This document shows, piece after piece, positions 27,290 to 35,788 of a stretch of 39,075 nucleotides of DNA (position 1 is the first letter of the stretch; every line of letters begins with the position of its first letter). The notes under the pieces are model-generated. The model was not told where the DNA came from and did no database searches. It saw nothing but the letters and a program-made list of their open reading frames with translations. A program made the position numbers and the translations under genes. Location of the stretch: assembly GCF_022952855.1 (NCBI RefSeq), contig NZ_JALJDX010000173.1:1-39075 (forward strand). The letters run 5' to 3'. The DNA comes from Pseudomonas sp. RGM2987. GTDB lineage: Bacteria > Pseudomonadota > Gammaproteobacteria > Pseudomonadales > Pseudomonadaceae.

Positions 27290-28594
27290 ATGCCCCTGAC
27301 ACGCAAAGCCTACCGCGCCGCCCTGCTCCACAGCCTCGCCGACCCGGCCGAAGTCGGCCTCGAAGCGTCCTATGAATATTTCGAGGACGGTCTGCTGGTG
27401 GTGGAAAACGGCCAAATCAGCGCCATCGGCCATGCCCATGACTTGCTGCCGACCCTGGCGGCGGACATCGAAATCAGCCACTACCCGGATTCGCTGATCA
27501 CCCCCGGTTTCATCGACACGCACATCCACCTGCCCCAGACCGGCATGGTCGGTGCCTACGGCGAGCAACTGCTGGACTGGCTGAACACCTACACCTTCCC
27601 CTGCGAAAGCCAGTTCGCCGACCAGGCTCACGCCGACGCCGTGGCCGATATTTTCGTCAAGGAATTGCTGCGCAACGGCACCACCACGGCCCTGGTATTC
27701 GGCAGCGTGCACCCGCAATCGGTGAACGCGTTTTTCGAGGTAGCCCAGAAGCTCGACCTGCGGATGATCGCCGGCAAGGTGATGATGGACCGCAACGCCC
27801 CGGACTACCTGACCGACACCGCCGAATCCGGCTACACCCAGAGCAAGGCGCTGATCGAGCGCTGGCACGGCAAGGGGCGCCTGCATTACGCCGTGACCCC
27901 GCGTTTCGCACCTACCAGTACCCCGGAGCAACTGACCCTGGCGGGTCAACTGCTGAAGGAATACCCGGACCTGTACATGCAGACCCACATCAGTGAAAAC
28001 CTGCAGGAAGTGCAGTGGGTCAAGGAATTGTTTCCCGAGCGCAAGGGCTATCTGGACGTCTACGACCATTACCAGTTGCTCGGCGAGCGCTCGGTGTTCG
28101 CCCACGGCGTGCATCTGTGTGACGACGAATGCGCGCGCCTGGCCGAGACCGGTTCGGCCATCGCCTTCTGCCCGACCTCGAACTTTTTCCTCGGCAGCGG
28201 CCTGTTCAACCTGCCGATGGCCGAGAAGCACAAGGTGAACGTCGGGTTGGGCACCGATGTGGGCGGCGGCACCAGCTTTTCGCTGCTGCAGACCCTGAAC
28301 GAAGCCTATAAGGTCATGCAACTGCAAGGCGCACGGCTGAGCCCGTTCAAGTCGTTGTACCTGGCGACCCTCGGCGGCGCCCGGGCCTTGCGCCTGGAAG
28401 ACAGGATCGGCACCTTGCAACCGGGCACTGACGCGGATTTCCTGGTGCTGGACTACAACGCCACGCCACTGCTGAGCTATCGCCTCAAGCAGGCACGGGA
28501 CATTGCCGAGCGGTTGTTTGTGTTGATGACGCTGGGGGATGACCGGACCGTGGCGCAGACTTATGCGGCGGGGCGGTTGGTGCATCAGCGGTAG
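27290..28594 (+). CDS. guaD: Guanine deaminase
   Basis: Zinc amidohydrolase converting guanine to xanthine, the substrate of XdhAB. Metal-ligand motifs are visible: GFIDTHIHLPQT (HxH), YMQTHISEN (His), FAHGVHLCDD (His) and GLGTDVGGGTSFS (Asp). The start region is about 21 bp after the xdhC stop, so it is likely the last gene of the operon. 434 aa, normal for the family. Confidence 0.95.
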   Translation: MPLTRKAYRAALLHSLADPAEVGLEASYEYFEDGLLVVENGQISAIGHAHDLLPTLAADIEISHYPDSLITPGFIDTHIHLPQTGMVGAYGEQLLDWLNTYTFPCESQFADQAHADAVADIFVKELLRNGTTTALVFGSVHPQSVNAFFEVAQKLDLRMIAGKVMMDRNAPDYLTDTAESGYTQSKALIERWHGKGRLHYAVTPRFAPTSTPEQLTLAGQLLKEYPDLYMQTHISENLQEVQWVKELFPERKGYLDVYDHYQLLGERSVFAHGVHLCDDECARLAETGSAIAFCPTSNFFLGSGLFNLPMAEKHKVNVGLGTDVGGGTSFSLLQTLNEAYKVMQLQGARLSPFKSLYLATLGGARALRLEDRIGTLQPGTDADFLVLDYNATPLLSYRLKQARDIAERLFVLMTLGDDRTVAQTYAAGRLVHQR

Positions 28595-28615
28595 GTTTTA
28601 TTGCCTTCTAGATCG

Positions 28616-28702
28616 CCTTCGCGAGCAAGCCCGCTCCCACAGTTGATCGGTGTATGTCATGAAAACACCGATCAACTGTGGGAGCGGGCTTGCTCGCGAA
28701 GG
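28616..28702. repeat. REP pair forming a perfect 38-bp inverted repeat
   Basis: The arms at 28616-28653 and 28665-28702 are exact reverse complements over all 38 bases, with an 11-bp loop (ATGTCATGAAA). Each arm contains the REP core plus a 15-bp inner extension (AGTTGATCGGTGT) that other copies lack. It lies between convergent guaD and gntR and would form a very stable hairpin in either transcript. Confidence 0.95.
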
Positions 28703-28731
28703 ACACGACTCGGTGCCCTTGACTCACCCCA

Positions 28732-29496
28732 TCAAAGCTTGGCCGTCGAACGCCCCGGCTTCTTGCTCTGCAACAAATGCGAAAACACTGCATGCAAATC
28801 ATCCGACGCGCTTTCTTCGTCGAGGTTGAGCTTGCTGTCGATGTGATCCATGTGATGCATCATCAAATCCACCGCCAGCGTCGCATCGCGGGCCTCGATG
28901 GCGTCGATCAATTGGGTGTGTTCGTCATAGGAACAGTGCGAGCGGTTGCCGCTTTCGTACTGGGCGATGATCAGCGAGGTCTGGGACACCAGGCTGCGCT
29001 GGAAGCTGATCAACGGCGCGTTCTTCGCCGCTTCGGCCAGCTTGAGATGGAACTCGCCCGACAGGCGGATACCGGCACCGCGGTCGCCACGGGAAAAACT
29101 GTCGCGTTCGTCGCTGACCATTTGCCGCAATTCAGCCAGTTGCTCGGCCGTGGCGTGTTGCACCGCCAGTTCGGTGATCGCCCGCTCCACCAGGCGCCGG
29201 GCCATGAACACCTGGCGGGCTTCCTCGACGCTCGGGCTGGCGACGACGGCGCCGCGATTGGGCCGCAGCAACACCACGCCCTCATGGGCCAGGCGTGACA
29301 GCGCGCGGCGAATGATCGTGCGGCTGACCCCGAAAATCTCCCCCAGTGCCTCTTCACTCAACTTTGTACCGGGCGCCAGGCGTTGTTCGAGGATGGCCTC
29401 GAAGATATGCGCGTAGACAATATCGTCCTGGGTTCCGCTGCGTCCGGCTTTGCCTGCACGCGGTTGTTTCTTGAGGGGTTGCAACTGTTCGTTCAT
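28732..29496 (-). CDS. GntR-family regulator, FCD type, purine locus
   Basis: A 254-aa transcription factor with an N-terminal basic tail (LKKQPRAGKAGRSG), a winged helix (YAHIFEAILEQRLAPGTKLS, then VSRTIIRRALSRLAHEGVVLL) and a helical FCD domain (EARQVFMARRLVERAITELA; EFHLKLAEAAKNAPL; MMHHMDHIDSKL). The frame is open upstream to 29598, but MNEQLQPL at 29496 is the likely start. It is divergent from a BenE-type transporter and follows guaD, so it probably controls purine uptake or breakdown. The effector is not known. Confidence 0.9.
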   Translation of the reverse strand: MNEQLQPLKKQPRAGKAGRSGTQDDIVYAHIFEAILEQRLAPGTKLSEEALGEIFGVSRTIIRRALSRLAHEGVVLLRPNRGAVVASPSVEEARQVFMARRLVERAITELAVQHATAEQLAELRQMVSDERDSFSRGDRGAGIRLSGEFHLKLAEAAKNAPLISFQRSLVSQTSLIIAQYESGNRSHCSYDEHTQLIDAIEARDATLAVDLMMHHMDHIDSKLNLDEESASDDLHAVFSHLLQSKKPGRSTAKL

Positions 29497-29588
29497 GGGC
29501 ACTCGAGTCGGAAAACTGCGGCGAATTGACCGTGACTGTAATACGGCACAACGGGTCGCTGGCAAGTATCGGGTAAAAAACACCTGGA

Positions 29589-29598
29589 TTGTACACAA
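29589..29598. promoter_or_regulatory. Possible GntR operator in divergent gap
   Basis: TTGTACACAA has TTGT/ACAA arms around a 2-bp centre, matching the general shape of FCD-type GntR sites. It lies about 93 bp upstream of the gntR start and 123 bp upstream of the transporter start. A tentative call. Confidence 0.3.
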
Positions 29599-29720
29599 CC
29601 TCTGATGGCAACACGACTGTACGGCTGTTTGCTGACATGGCTGTATTGCAATCGGCTACTGGGTTGAGTTTAGGCTTAAACCCACAAGTGCCCAATCTAC
29701 AACAAGGATCATCTTCCACC

Positions 29721-30911
29721 ATGACGGAAGTCACGACCACGCCACTTCGCCCGCTCGCCGACACCTCGCCTTCGGCCGTCGTCGCTGGCTTCATTGCGAT
29801 GATGACCGGCTACACCAGCTCCCTGGTGCTGATGTTCCAGGCCGGGCAGGCGGCGGGGTTGAGCAGCGGGCAGATTTCCTCGTGGATCTGGGCGATTTCC
29901 ATCGGCATGGCGGTGTGTTCCATTGGCCTGTCGCTGCGCTATCGCACGCCGATTACCATCGCCTGGTCGACGCCCGGCGCGGCGCTGCTGATCACCAGCC
30001 TGGGCGGCGTGAGTTATGGCGAGGCGATTGGCGCCTACATCACCTGCGCGGTACTGGTGACCATTTGTGGCCTGACCGGCAGTTTCGAGCGCCTGGTCAA
30101 GCGTATCCCGGCATCGTTGGCGGCGGCGTTGCTGGCCGGGATCCTGTTCAAGATCGGCAGCGAGATTTTCGTCGCCGCCCAGCATCGCACCGGCCTGGTG
30201 CTGGGGATGTTTTTCACGTACCTGGTCGTCAAGCGTCTGTCACCGCGCTACGCGGTGCTGGGCGCGCTGCTGGTGGGCACGGCGCTGTCGGGATTGTTGG
30301 GGTTGCTGGACTTCAGCGACTTTGCCCTGGAAGTCGCCACGCCGGTCTGGACCACGCCACACTTTTCCCTGGCCGCGACCATCAGCATCGGCATCCCGCT
30401 GTTCGTGGTGGCAATGACCTCGCAAAACATGCCTGGCATCGCCGTGCTGAGGGCCGATGGCTACAACGTACCGGCCTCGCCGCTGATCACCAGCACCGGT
30501 ATCGCCTCGCTGCTGCTGGCACCGTTCGGCTCCCATGGCATTAACCTGGCAGCCATCAGCGCGGCGATCTGCACCGGGCCCCATGCCCATGAAGATCGCA
30601 ACAAACGCTACACGGCGGCGGTATGGTGTGGAGTTTTCTACGGGATCGCCGGGGTGTTTGGCGCAACGCTGGCAGCGCTATTCGCGGCGCTACCCAAGGA
30701 GCTGGTGCTGTCCATTGCAGCGTTGGCGCTGTTCGGGTCGATCATCAACGGCTTGAGCATCGCCATGAGCGAAGCCCGGGAACGGGAGGCTGCGCTGATC
30801 ACCTTCATGGTCACGGCGTCTGGGCTGACGCTGTTTTCCATCGGGTCGGCGTTCTGGGGGATTGTGGCGGGGGTGTTGACCTTGCTGATCCTGAACTGGC
30901 GCAAGGCTTAA
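29721..30911 (+). CDS. BenE-family transporter
   Basis: Inner-membrane symporter of the BenE (benzoate:H+) family, 396 aa with about 11-12 hydrophobic segments. Typical stretches are AVVAGFIAMMTGYTSSLVLM at the start, TPITIAWSTPGAALL, FVVAMTSQNMPGIAVLRADG and FGSHGINLAAISAAICTGPH. No benzoate-degradation gene is near; the neighbours degrade purines, so a purine or related compound is an alternative substrate. The frame extends upstream to 29589, but MTEVTT at 29721 starts just before the first membrane segment; AAGGA lies about 13 nt upstream. Confidence 0.88.
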   Translation: MTEVTTTPLRPLADTSPSAVVAGFIAMMTGYTSSLVLMFQAGQAAGLSSGQISSWIWAISIGMAVCSIGLSLRYRTPITIAWSTPGAALLITSLGGVSYGEAIGAYITCAVLVTICGLTGSFERLVKRIPASLAAALLAGILFKIGSEIFVAAQHRTGLVLGMFFTYLVVKRLSPRYAVLGALLVGTALSGLLGLLDFSDFALEVATPVWTTPHFSLAATISIGIPLFVVAMTSQNMPGIAVLRADGYNVPASPLITSTGIASLLLAPFGSHGINLAAISAAICTGPHAHEDRNKRYTAAVWCGVFYGIAGVFGATLAALFAALPKELVLSIAALALFGSIINGLSIAMSEAREREAALITFMVTASGLTLFSIGSAFWGIVAGVLTLLILNWRKA

Positions 30912-30914
30912 AAG

Positions 30915-30991
30915 CTTCGCGAGCGAGCCCGCTCCCACAGGGGTTATGTGAACGACACAAATCCACTGTGGGAGCGGGCTTGCTCGCGAAG
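30915..30991. repeat. REP inverted pair after the transporter gene
   Basis: CTTCGCGAGCGAGCCCGCTC (30915-30934, continuing CCACAG) faces CTGTGGGAGCGGGCTTGCTC (30966-30985, continuing GCGAAG) with one mismatch, between the converging transporter and yggL-type genes. Confidence 0.9.
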
Positions 30992-31030
30992 GCGGCTTGG
31001 CAGTCACCCGATACCCAACAAGCAGACACA

Positions 31031-31061
31031 AAAAAGCCGGCACCCAAACGGACTGCCGGCT
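31031..31061 (-). terminator. Rho-independent terminator of the yggL-type gene
   Basis: 8-bp stem AGCCGGCA/TGCCGGCT (31035-31042, 31054-31061) with an 11-nt loop, followed on the minus strand by TTTTTTGTG. It is just after the stop codon at 31077. Confidence 0.85.
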
Positions 31062-31076
31062 CTGACCATCAAGCCA

Positions 31077-31421
31077 TCACGCCTTGGCGTTGATCGGCTT
31101 TTCCGGGTACCACACGTCCATCAGCGGGCTGACTTCAACGCTGGTCAGCTCAGGACGCGCCTTGAGCCAGGCTTCAACGGCTGCGCGCTGTTCTTCGGTC
31201 ACCGAGCCGCGCTTCTGCAGGCAGACCAGGCCGTAGTCGTCGCCGCCAACATAGCCCAGGCCATTGGCTTCCATGGCTTCTTTGAGGAAAGCGTCGAGGA
31301 AAGCGTCAATAGCCTCGTCGGCCAGATCTTCTTTGAAATCCAGGTTCAGTTCGAAACCCAGCTCTTGAAATTCATCCACGCACAGCTTTTTGCGCAGACG
31401 CTGGGAACGGTTAGTCGCCAT
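31077..31421 (-). CDS. yggL: YggL-family protein (DUF469, 50S ribosome-binding)
   Basis: Small conserved gammaproteobacterial protein reported to associate with the 50S ribosomal subunit. The N-terminus MATNRSQRLRKKLCVDEFQE and the middle FELNLDFKEDL...DAFLDAFLKEAMEANGLGYVGGDDYGL are the family core. The ATG at 31421 with AGGA 9 nt upstream gives 114 aa; the frame begins five codons earlier. Confidence 0.85.
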   Translation of the reverse strand: MATNRSQRLRKKLCVDEFQELGFELNLDFKEDLADEAIDAFLDAFLKEAMEANGLGYVGGDDYGLVCLQKRGSVTEEQRAAVEAWLKARPELTSVEVSPLMDVWYPEKPINAKA

Positions 31422-31652
31422 TGGAACAATCCTCATAAGTAATAACGGCCGGCACTTTACCAGTTTGGCGCATCGATTGCCCGACTGATCGGGGGTATCG
31501 GGCTACCGTCGGTAAAAAATAGCGCTCCAAGGGCTCAGGCACGGCCCAAGCCGTTGCAGCTTGGGGCATAATGCCGACACTTTCATGACCGTTGAGGGCG
31601 TTCATTTTCATGTCCTCGTCTTTTCCCCCTCGCCTGTAGGGTTTTATTTCAG

Positions 31653-33119
31653 ATGATCAAATCTTTGCGTCCATTGCTTCTGGCCAGCCTTCTTCTTCCC
31701 CTGGCCCTGCCTGTCCCCACCTACGCCGCCACGATCAACACCGCCCTCTCGCCCAATGTGCAAAAGGCCCTCAAGGCCAGCAAACTGCAGGATGACGCGC
31801 TGTCCCTGGTGATGGTGCCGCTCAACGGCCCCGGCACCCCGACCGTGTACAACGCCGACGTCTCGGTAAACCCGGCGTCCACCATGAAACTGGTGACCAC
31901 CTATGCGGCCCTGGAAATGCTCGGCCCCAATCACCAGTGGAAAACCGAGTTCTACACCGACGGCACCCTCAGCGGCGGGATTCTCAACGGCAACCTGTAC
32001 CTCAAGGGCGGCGGCGACCCCAAGCTGAACATGGAAAAACTCTGGCTGCTGATGCGTGACCTGCGCGCCAACGGCGTCCAGCAGATCACCGGCGACCTGG
32101 TGCTGGACCGCACGTTCTTCATCCAGCCGCAATTGCCCGAGTTCAACGACGACGGTAACGATGAAAACAAACCGTTCCTGGTCAAGCCTGATTCGCTGCT
32201 GGTCAACCTCAAGGCCCTGCGTTTCGTCGCCCGCAACGATGGCGGCCGGGTGCTGGTGTCGGTGGAGCCGCCGATTGCCAGCATTCGCATTGACAACCAA
32301 GTCAAGGCGGTCAACTCCAAGCAATGCGCCGGCGGTGTGCGCTACAACCCGGTGCCTCAGGCAGACGGCAGCGTGACCGTGACGGTCGGCGGGCAGTTGG
32401 GTGACGGTTGCAGCTCCCAGACTTACCTGTCGCTGCTGGACCACGCCACGTATACCGCCGGTGCGGTGCGGGCGATCTGGAAGGAATTGGGCGGCAGCAT
32501 CCAGGGCAAGGACCGCCTGGCGCCGACCCCGAGCAACGCCAAGGTGCTGGCCCGGGCGTTCTCGCCGGACCTTGCGGAAATCATCCGCGATATCAACAAA
32601 TACAGTAACAACACCATGGCCCAGCAGCTGTTCCTGAGCCTGGGCGCGCAGTTCCGTAACGAGGCCGACGGCGACGACGCCAAGGCCGCCCAACGGGTGG
32701 TGCGCCAATGGTTGGCGAAGAAAGGCATCACCGCGCCGCATCTGGTGATGGAGAACGGCTCGGGCCTGTCCCGCGCCGAACGGGTCAGCGCCCGGGAAAT
32801 GGCCGCGATGCTGCAAGCCGCCTGGCGCAGCCCGTATGCCGCCGAATACATCAGCTCGATGCCGATCGCCGGTACCGACGGCACCATGCGCAAACGCCTC
32901 AAGACCACCGCCATGGCCGGTGAAGCCCACATCAAGACCGGAACCCTTAACACCGTCCGCGCCATCGCCGGCTTCAGCCGCGACATCAACGGCAACACCT
33001 GGGCGGTGGTGGCGATCCTCAACGATCCGAAGCCATGGGGCGCTTCATCGGTACTGGACCAGGTACTGCTGGACCTGTACCGCCAGCCGAAACTCCCACA
33101 GACGGCTTCGGTGCTCTGA
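31653..33119 (+). CDS. dacB: D-alanyl-D-alanine carboxypeptidase/endopeptidase (PBP4)
   Basis: Periplasmic low-mass penicillin-binding protein that trims D-Ala and cuts peptide cross-links in peptidoglycan. A signal peptide is clear (KSLRPLLLASLLLPLALPV, cleavage near TYAA). The three active-site motifs are present: SxxK (S76-T-M-K79 in NPASTMKLVT), SxN (YSNNTMAQQ) and KTG (HIKTGTLN). 488 aa, with the large insert of class C PBPs between SxxK and SxN. In Pseudomonas loss of PBP4 is known to induce AmpC beta-lactamase. Confidence 0.95.
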   Translation: MIKSLRPLLLASLLLPLALPVPTYAATINTALSPNVQKALKASKLQDDALSLVMVPLNGPGTPTVYNADVSVNPASTMKLVTTYAALEMLGPNHQWKTEFYTDGTLSGGILNGNLYLKGGGDPKLNMEKLWLLMRDLRANGVQQITGDLVLDRTFFIQPQLPEFNDDGNDENKPFLVKPDSLLVNLKALRFVARNDGGRVLVSVEPPIASIRIDNQVKAVNSKQCAGGVRYNPVPQADGSVTVTVGGQLGDGCSSQTYLSLLDHATYTAGAVRAIWKELGGSIQGKDRLAPTPSNAKVLARAFSPDLAEIIRDINKYSNNTMAQQLFLSLGAQFRNEADGDDAKAAQRVVRQWLAKKGITAPHLVMENGSGLSRAERVSAREMAAMLQAAWRSPYAAEYISSMPIAGTDGTMRKRLKTTAMAGEAHIKTGTLNTVRAIAGFSRDINGNTWAVVAILNDPKPWGASSVLDQVLLDLYRQPKLPQTASVL

Positions 33120-33134
33120 CCCACCCCAAACCCA

Positions 33135-33224
33135 TGTGGGAGCGGGCTTGCTCGCGATGGCGGGGTGTCATTCAACAACCAAGTCGACTGAACCACCGCC
33201 ATCGCGAGCAGGCTCGCTCCCACA
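33135..33224. repeat. REP inverted pair after dacB
   Basis: TGTGGGAGCGGGCTTGCTCG (33135-33154, continuing CGATGGCGG) faces CCGCCATCGCGAGCAGGCTC (33197-33216, continuing GCTCCCACA) with two mismatches. It lies between the convergent dacB and CHASE-GGDEF genes. Confidence 0.9.
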
Positions 33225-33273
33225 GGGTCAACTGCCAGCCGCAAGACCCGGATATATCCCACAACCCTTCGTG

Positions 33274-35664
33274 CTACCCCAACTGCGTCTCGACCCGATC
33301 CCGTCCGGCCTGCTTGGCGGCGTAGACCCCGGAGTCGGCTCTGAGCAGCAAGGCGTCCGCGCCCTCCCCGGCACGCCAGCTGGCGATGCCGAAGCTTGCG
33401 GTGATCGTGCCGACATCTTCGATAGGGGTCGCCCGCAGGTTTTCCCATAGCCCCAGGGCCAGGGTATAGGCGCTGTCAATGTCGGTGTCCGGGCACAGCA
33501 CCACGAACTCTTCCCCGCCCAGCCGGCAAAAGACATCAGTACGGCGCAAGCGCTGGATGACGCGTTGGCAGACCGCCTGCAACACCCGGTCGCCCACGGC
33601 ATGCCCGTGCTGGTCGTTGATACGCTTGAAGTGATCGATGTCGAGCATGATGACCGCCAGATCCCCCGGCCCGCGTTCGACCCGGGCCATTTCCGAGGTC
33701 AGGCGCTCCTGGAAATAGCGGCGGTTACGAATCCCGGTCAGCGCGTCGGTCACCGACAAGGCCCGCAACTCTTCTTCCACGCGCTTGAGATCGGAAATAT
33801 CCGAGATATAGCCGTGCCACAACACCCCACCCCCGGGCAGTTCCTCAGGCGTCGCCTCGCCCCGGACCCAGCGCAAACCGCGCTGCGGCAGTTGCAAGCG
33901 GTACTCTTCACGCCACGGGCTCAAGGTATCGGCCGAGGCACGGATCGACGAGCGCACCCTGGCAGCGTCCAGGCAGTGAATACGCGAGAATATCGCCTCG
34001 GAGTTGCGCACCAGCACTTCAGGCTCCAGCTCGTAGATGTCGCGAATTCCGTCGCTGGCATAGATCACACTGAAGCGGCCATTGAAATCCATCTTGATCT
34101 GATAGATGCCCCCAGGCACATGGGCACTGAGTTTTTTCAGCAACAAGTCCCGGGCCGCCAGCGCTTCATGGACGCGCTTGCGCTCGGTGATGTCGATGCA
34201 GATCGCCAGGTGCCCGATCCACAGGCCCTGATCGTCGAGCATCGGAGTCGCCAGCATATTCACGGTCAAATGACTGCCGTCGCGGCGCACCAGGGTCCAT
34301 TCCCGGGCCTGCTGCCCTCCCTGCTCGCCGCCCTCGAGCAGCATCGCATGGCAGGTAGGGATCGGCTTGCCGAACCGCGCACCGAGCTGGGCGGCCCGGG
34401 CCTGGAGTTCGCGGGGCAGGTGCAGGCTTTCCAGCGTCATGCTTTGCAAAACTTCGCAGCTCTGATAGCCGAGCATCTGTTCGGCACCGGCGTTGAAGGT
34501 GGTAATGACCCCGCGCAGGTCGGTGGCGATGATCGCCACCTGAGTCGCGGCATCCAGCACGCCGCGCAGCTGGCCGTGGGTGCCACGCAGTTCCTGTTCC
34601 CGGGCGCGCAGCTCACGGGTGCGTTGTTCCACCAGTTTCAACGCCCGCTGCCTCTGGCTGACCAGCACGTAAAGCAAAGCGCTGAGCAGCAGGCTGAGCA
34701 AGCCGCCCAGCACCACCAGGCTCGCCACCGACGAATGGTTGGTCGCCAGGAACATCCGGCTGGGACGCAACTCGACCCGGTAGTCGTGATCGGCCAGACG
34801 CAGCAGGCGGATCGCTGCCAAGTCGCTGTGGCCCGCCGGGGTGTGGGATTCGAACAACACTTCCTCGCGGTCGCTGGTGGACAAATCCAGGACACGCATC
34901 GAGAGATTGTCATGACCGGGCGTCGGCAAGCCGTCACCCGCCAACTGGCGCATGCTGATGGCCGCTACCACATACCCGAACGGCTCTTTCGAAGGTTCCC
35001 GGGTAACCGGGGCAACCAGCAGCACCCCACGGGTGTACGCCGGGTCGACGCCGACCAGGTCCAATGGTTGCGAAACCGCCAGCCCGCCGAGCCGACGAGC
35101 CCGCTCAAGGGTAACGCGGCGCAGGGGGTCGGAAAGCAGGTCCAGTCCCAGTGGCGACCCGTAGGAAGCCTGGCTCTGGACGTAGAGTAACGGCGCGTAT
35201 TCATCCCGTTCGCCAGCCTGCCGAAGGCCACCGCTGCCGTCCGCTTCACGAATGATGAAGTTGGTCGAACCTTCGGCCTGCACCTGCAGCTCGAACGCCT
35301 GCCGTTCGTCCCTTTGTACTCTCGGTGCCCAGGCGAAGGCCCGGGTGCGGCGCAACAAGGCGTCGGCGTAGCCGCGAAACTCGCTGTTGGACACCCCTTC
35401 GGAGTTGGCAAAGAACCGCCTGAGGCCGTCCAGACGTTGCTCCTGCTCCTGGAAACGCTCCTCGATACGACTGAAACGCTCCTCGGCTTGCAGCTCGAAG
35501 CGCTGGCGCAGTTGCTGGTTGAACAGATTCAACATCGCCCAGGTCAGCAGACCGGTCATGAACGTACCGGCCAGCAGAACCAGCGAAGCCACCAGCCAGG
35601 CCGACACATCTTCGCTGATAAAGCCCAGGATCCTGGGACGCACCTGATGCAATGCCATAAACAC
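33274..35664 (-). CDS. Membrane diguanylate cyclase with CHASE and PAS domains
   Basis: A 796-aa predicted c-di-GMP synthase. First membrane segment near residues 23-47 (AWLVASLVLLAGTFMTGLLT), a periplasmic CHASE sensor domain to about 300 (AFAWAPRVQRDERQAFE, LGLDLLSDPLRR), a second membrane segment (ASLVVLGGLLSLLLSALLYV), two PAS domains with a PAC-like segment (GVLDAATQVAIIATDLRGVI; WREEYRLQLPQRGLRWVRGE), and a C-terminal GGDEF domain. The active motif GGEEF is at 716-720 and the inhibitory site RRTD at 707-710, so activity and feedback are expected. The first codon is GTG; ATG two codons later (35658) is equally likely. Confidence 0.93.
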   Translation of the reverse strand: MFMALHQVRPRILGFISEDVSAWLVASLVLLAGTFMTGLLTWAMLNLFNQQLRQRFELQAEERFSRIEERFQEQEQRLDGLRRFFANSEGVSNSEFRGYADALLRRTRAFAWAPRVQRDERQAFELQVQAEGSTNFIIREADGSGGLRQAGERDEYAPLLYVQSQASYGSPLGLDLLSDPLRRVTLERARRLGGLAVSQPLDLVGVDPAYTRGVLLVAPVTREPSKEPFGYVVAAISMRQLAGDGLPTPGHDNLSMRVLDLSTSDREEVLFESHTPAGHSDLAAIRLLRLADHDYRVELRPSRMFLATNHSSVASLVVLGGLLSLLLSALLYVLVSQRQRALKLVEQRTRELRAREQELRGTHGQLRGVLDAATQVAIIATDLRGVITTFNAGAEQMLGYQSCEVLQSMTLESLHLPRELQARAAQLGARFGKPIPTCHAMLLEGGEQGGQQAREWTLVRRDGSHLTVNMLATPMLDDQGLWIGHLAICIDITERKRVHEALAARDLLLKKLSAHVPGGIYQIKMDFNGRFSVIYASDGIRDIYELEPEVLVRNSEAIFSRIHCLDAARVRSSIRASADTLSPWREEYRLQLPQRGLRWVRGEATPEELPGGGVLWHGYISDISDLKRVEEELRALSVTDALTGIRNRRYFQERLTSEMARVERGPGDLAVIMLDIDHFKRINDQHGHAVGDRVLQAVCQRVIQRLRRTDVFCRLGGEEFVVLCPDTDIDSAYTLALGLWENLRATPIEDVGTITASFGIASWRAGEGADALLLRADSGVYAAKQAGRDRVETQLG

Positions 35665-35788
35665 GACTCAGAAAGGACCGGCAGGGAACAGCGCCGGCCA
35701 CTGGCTAAGTTATAGCTATTAGCCATCAGTTTGACCAGCCCCAAAATGAGGCTGGAAGCCTTGAGTTACAAGGCCTGCATGGATCCAA

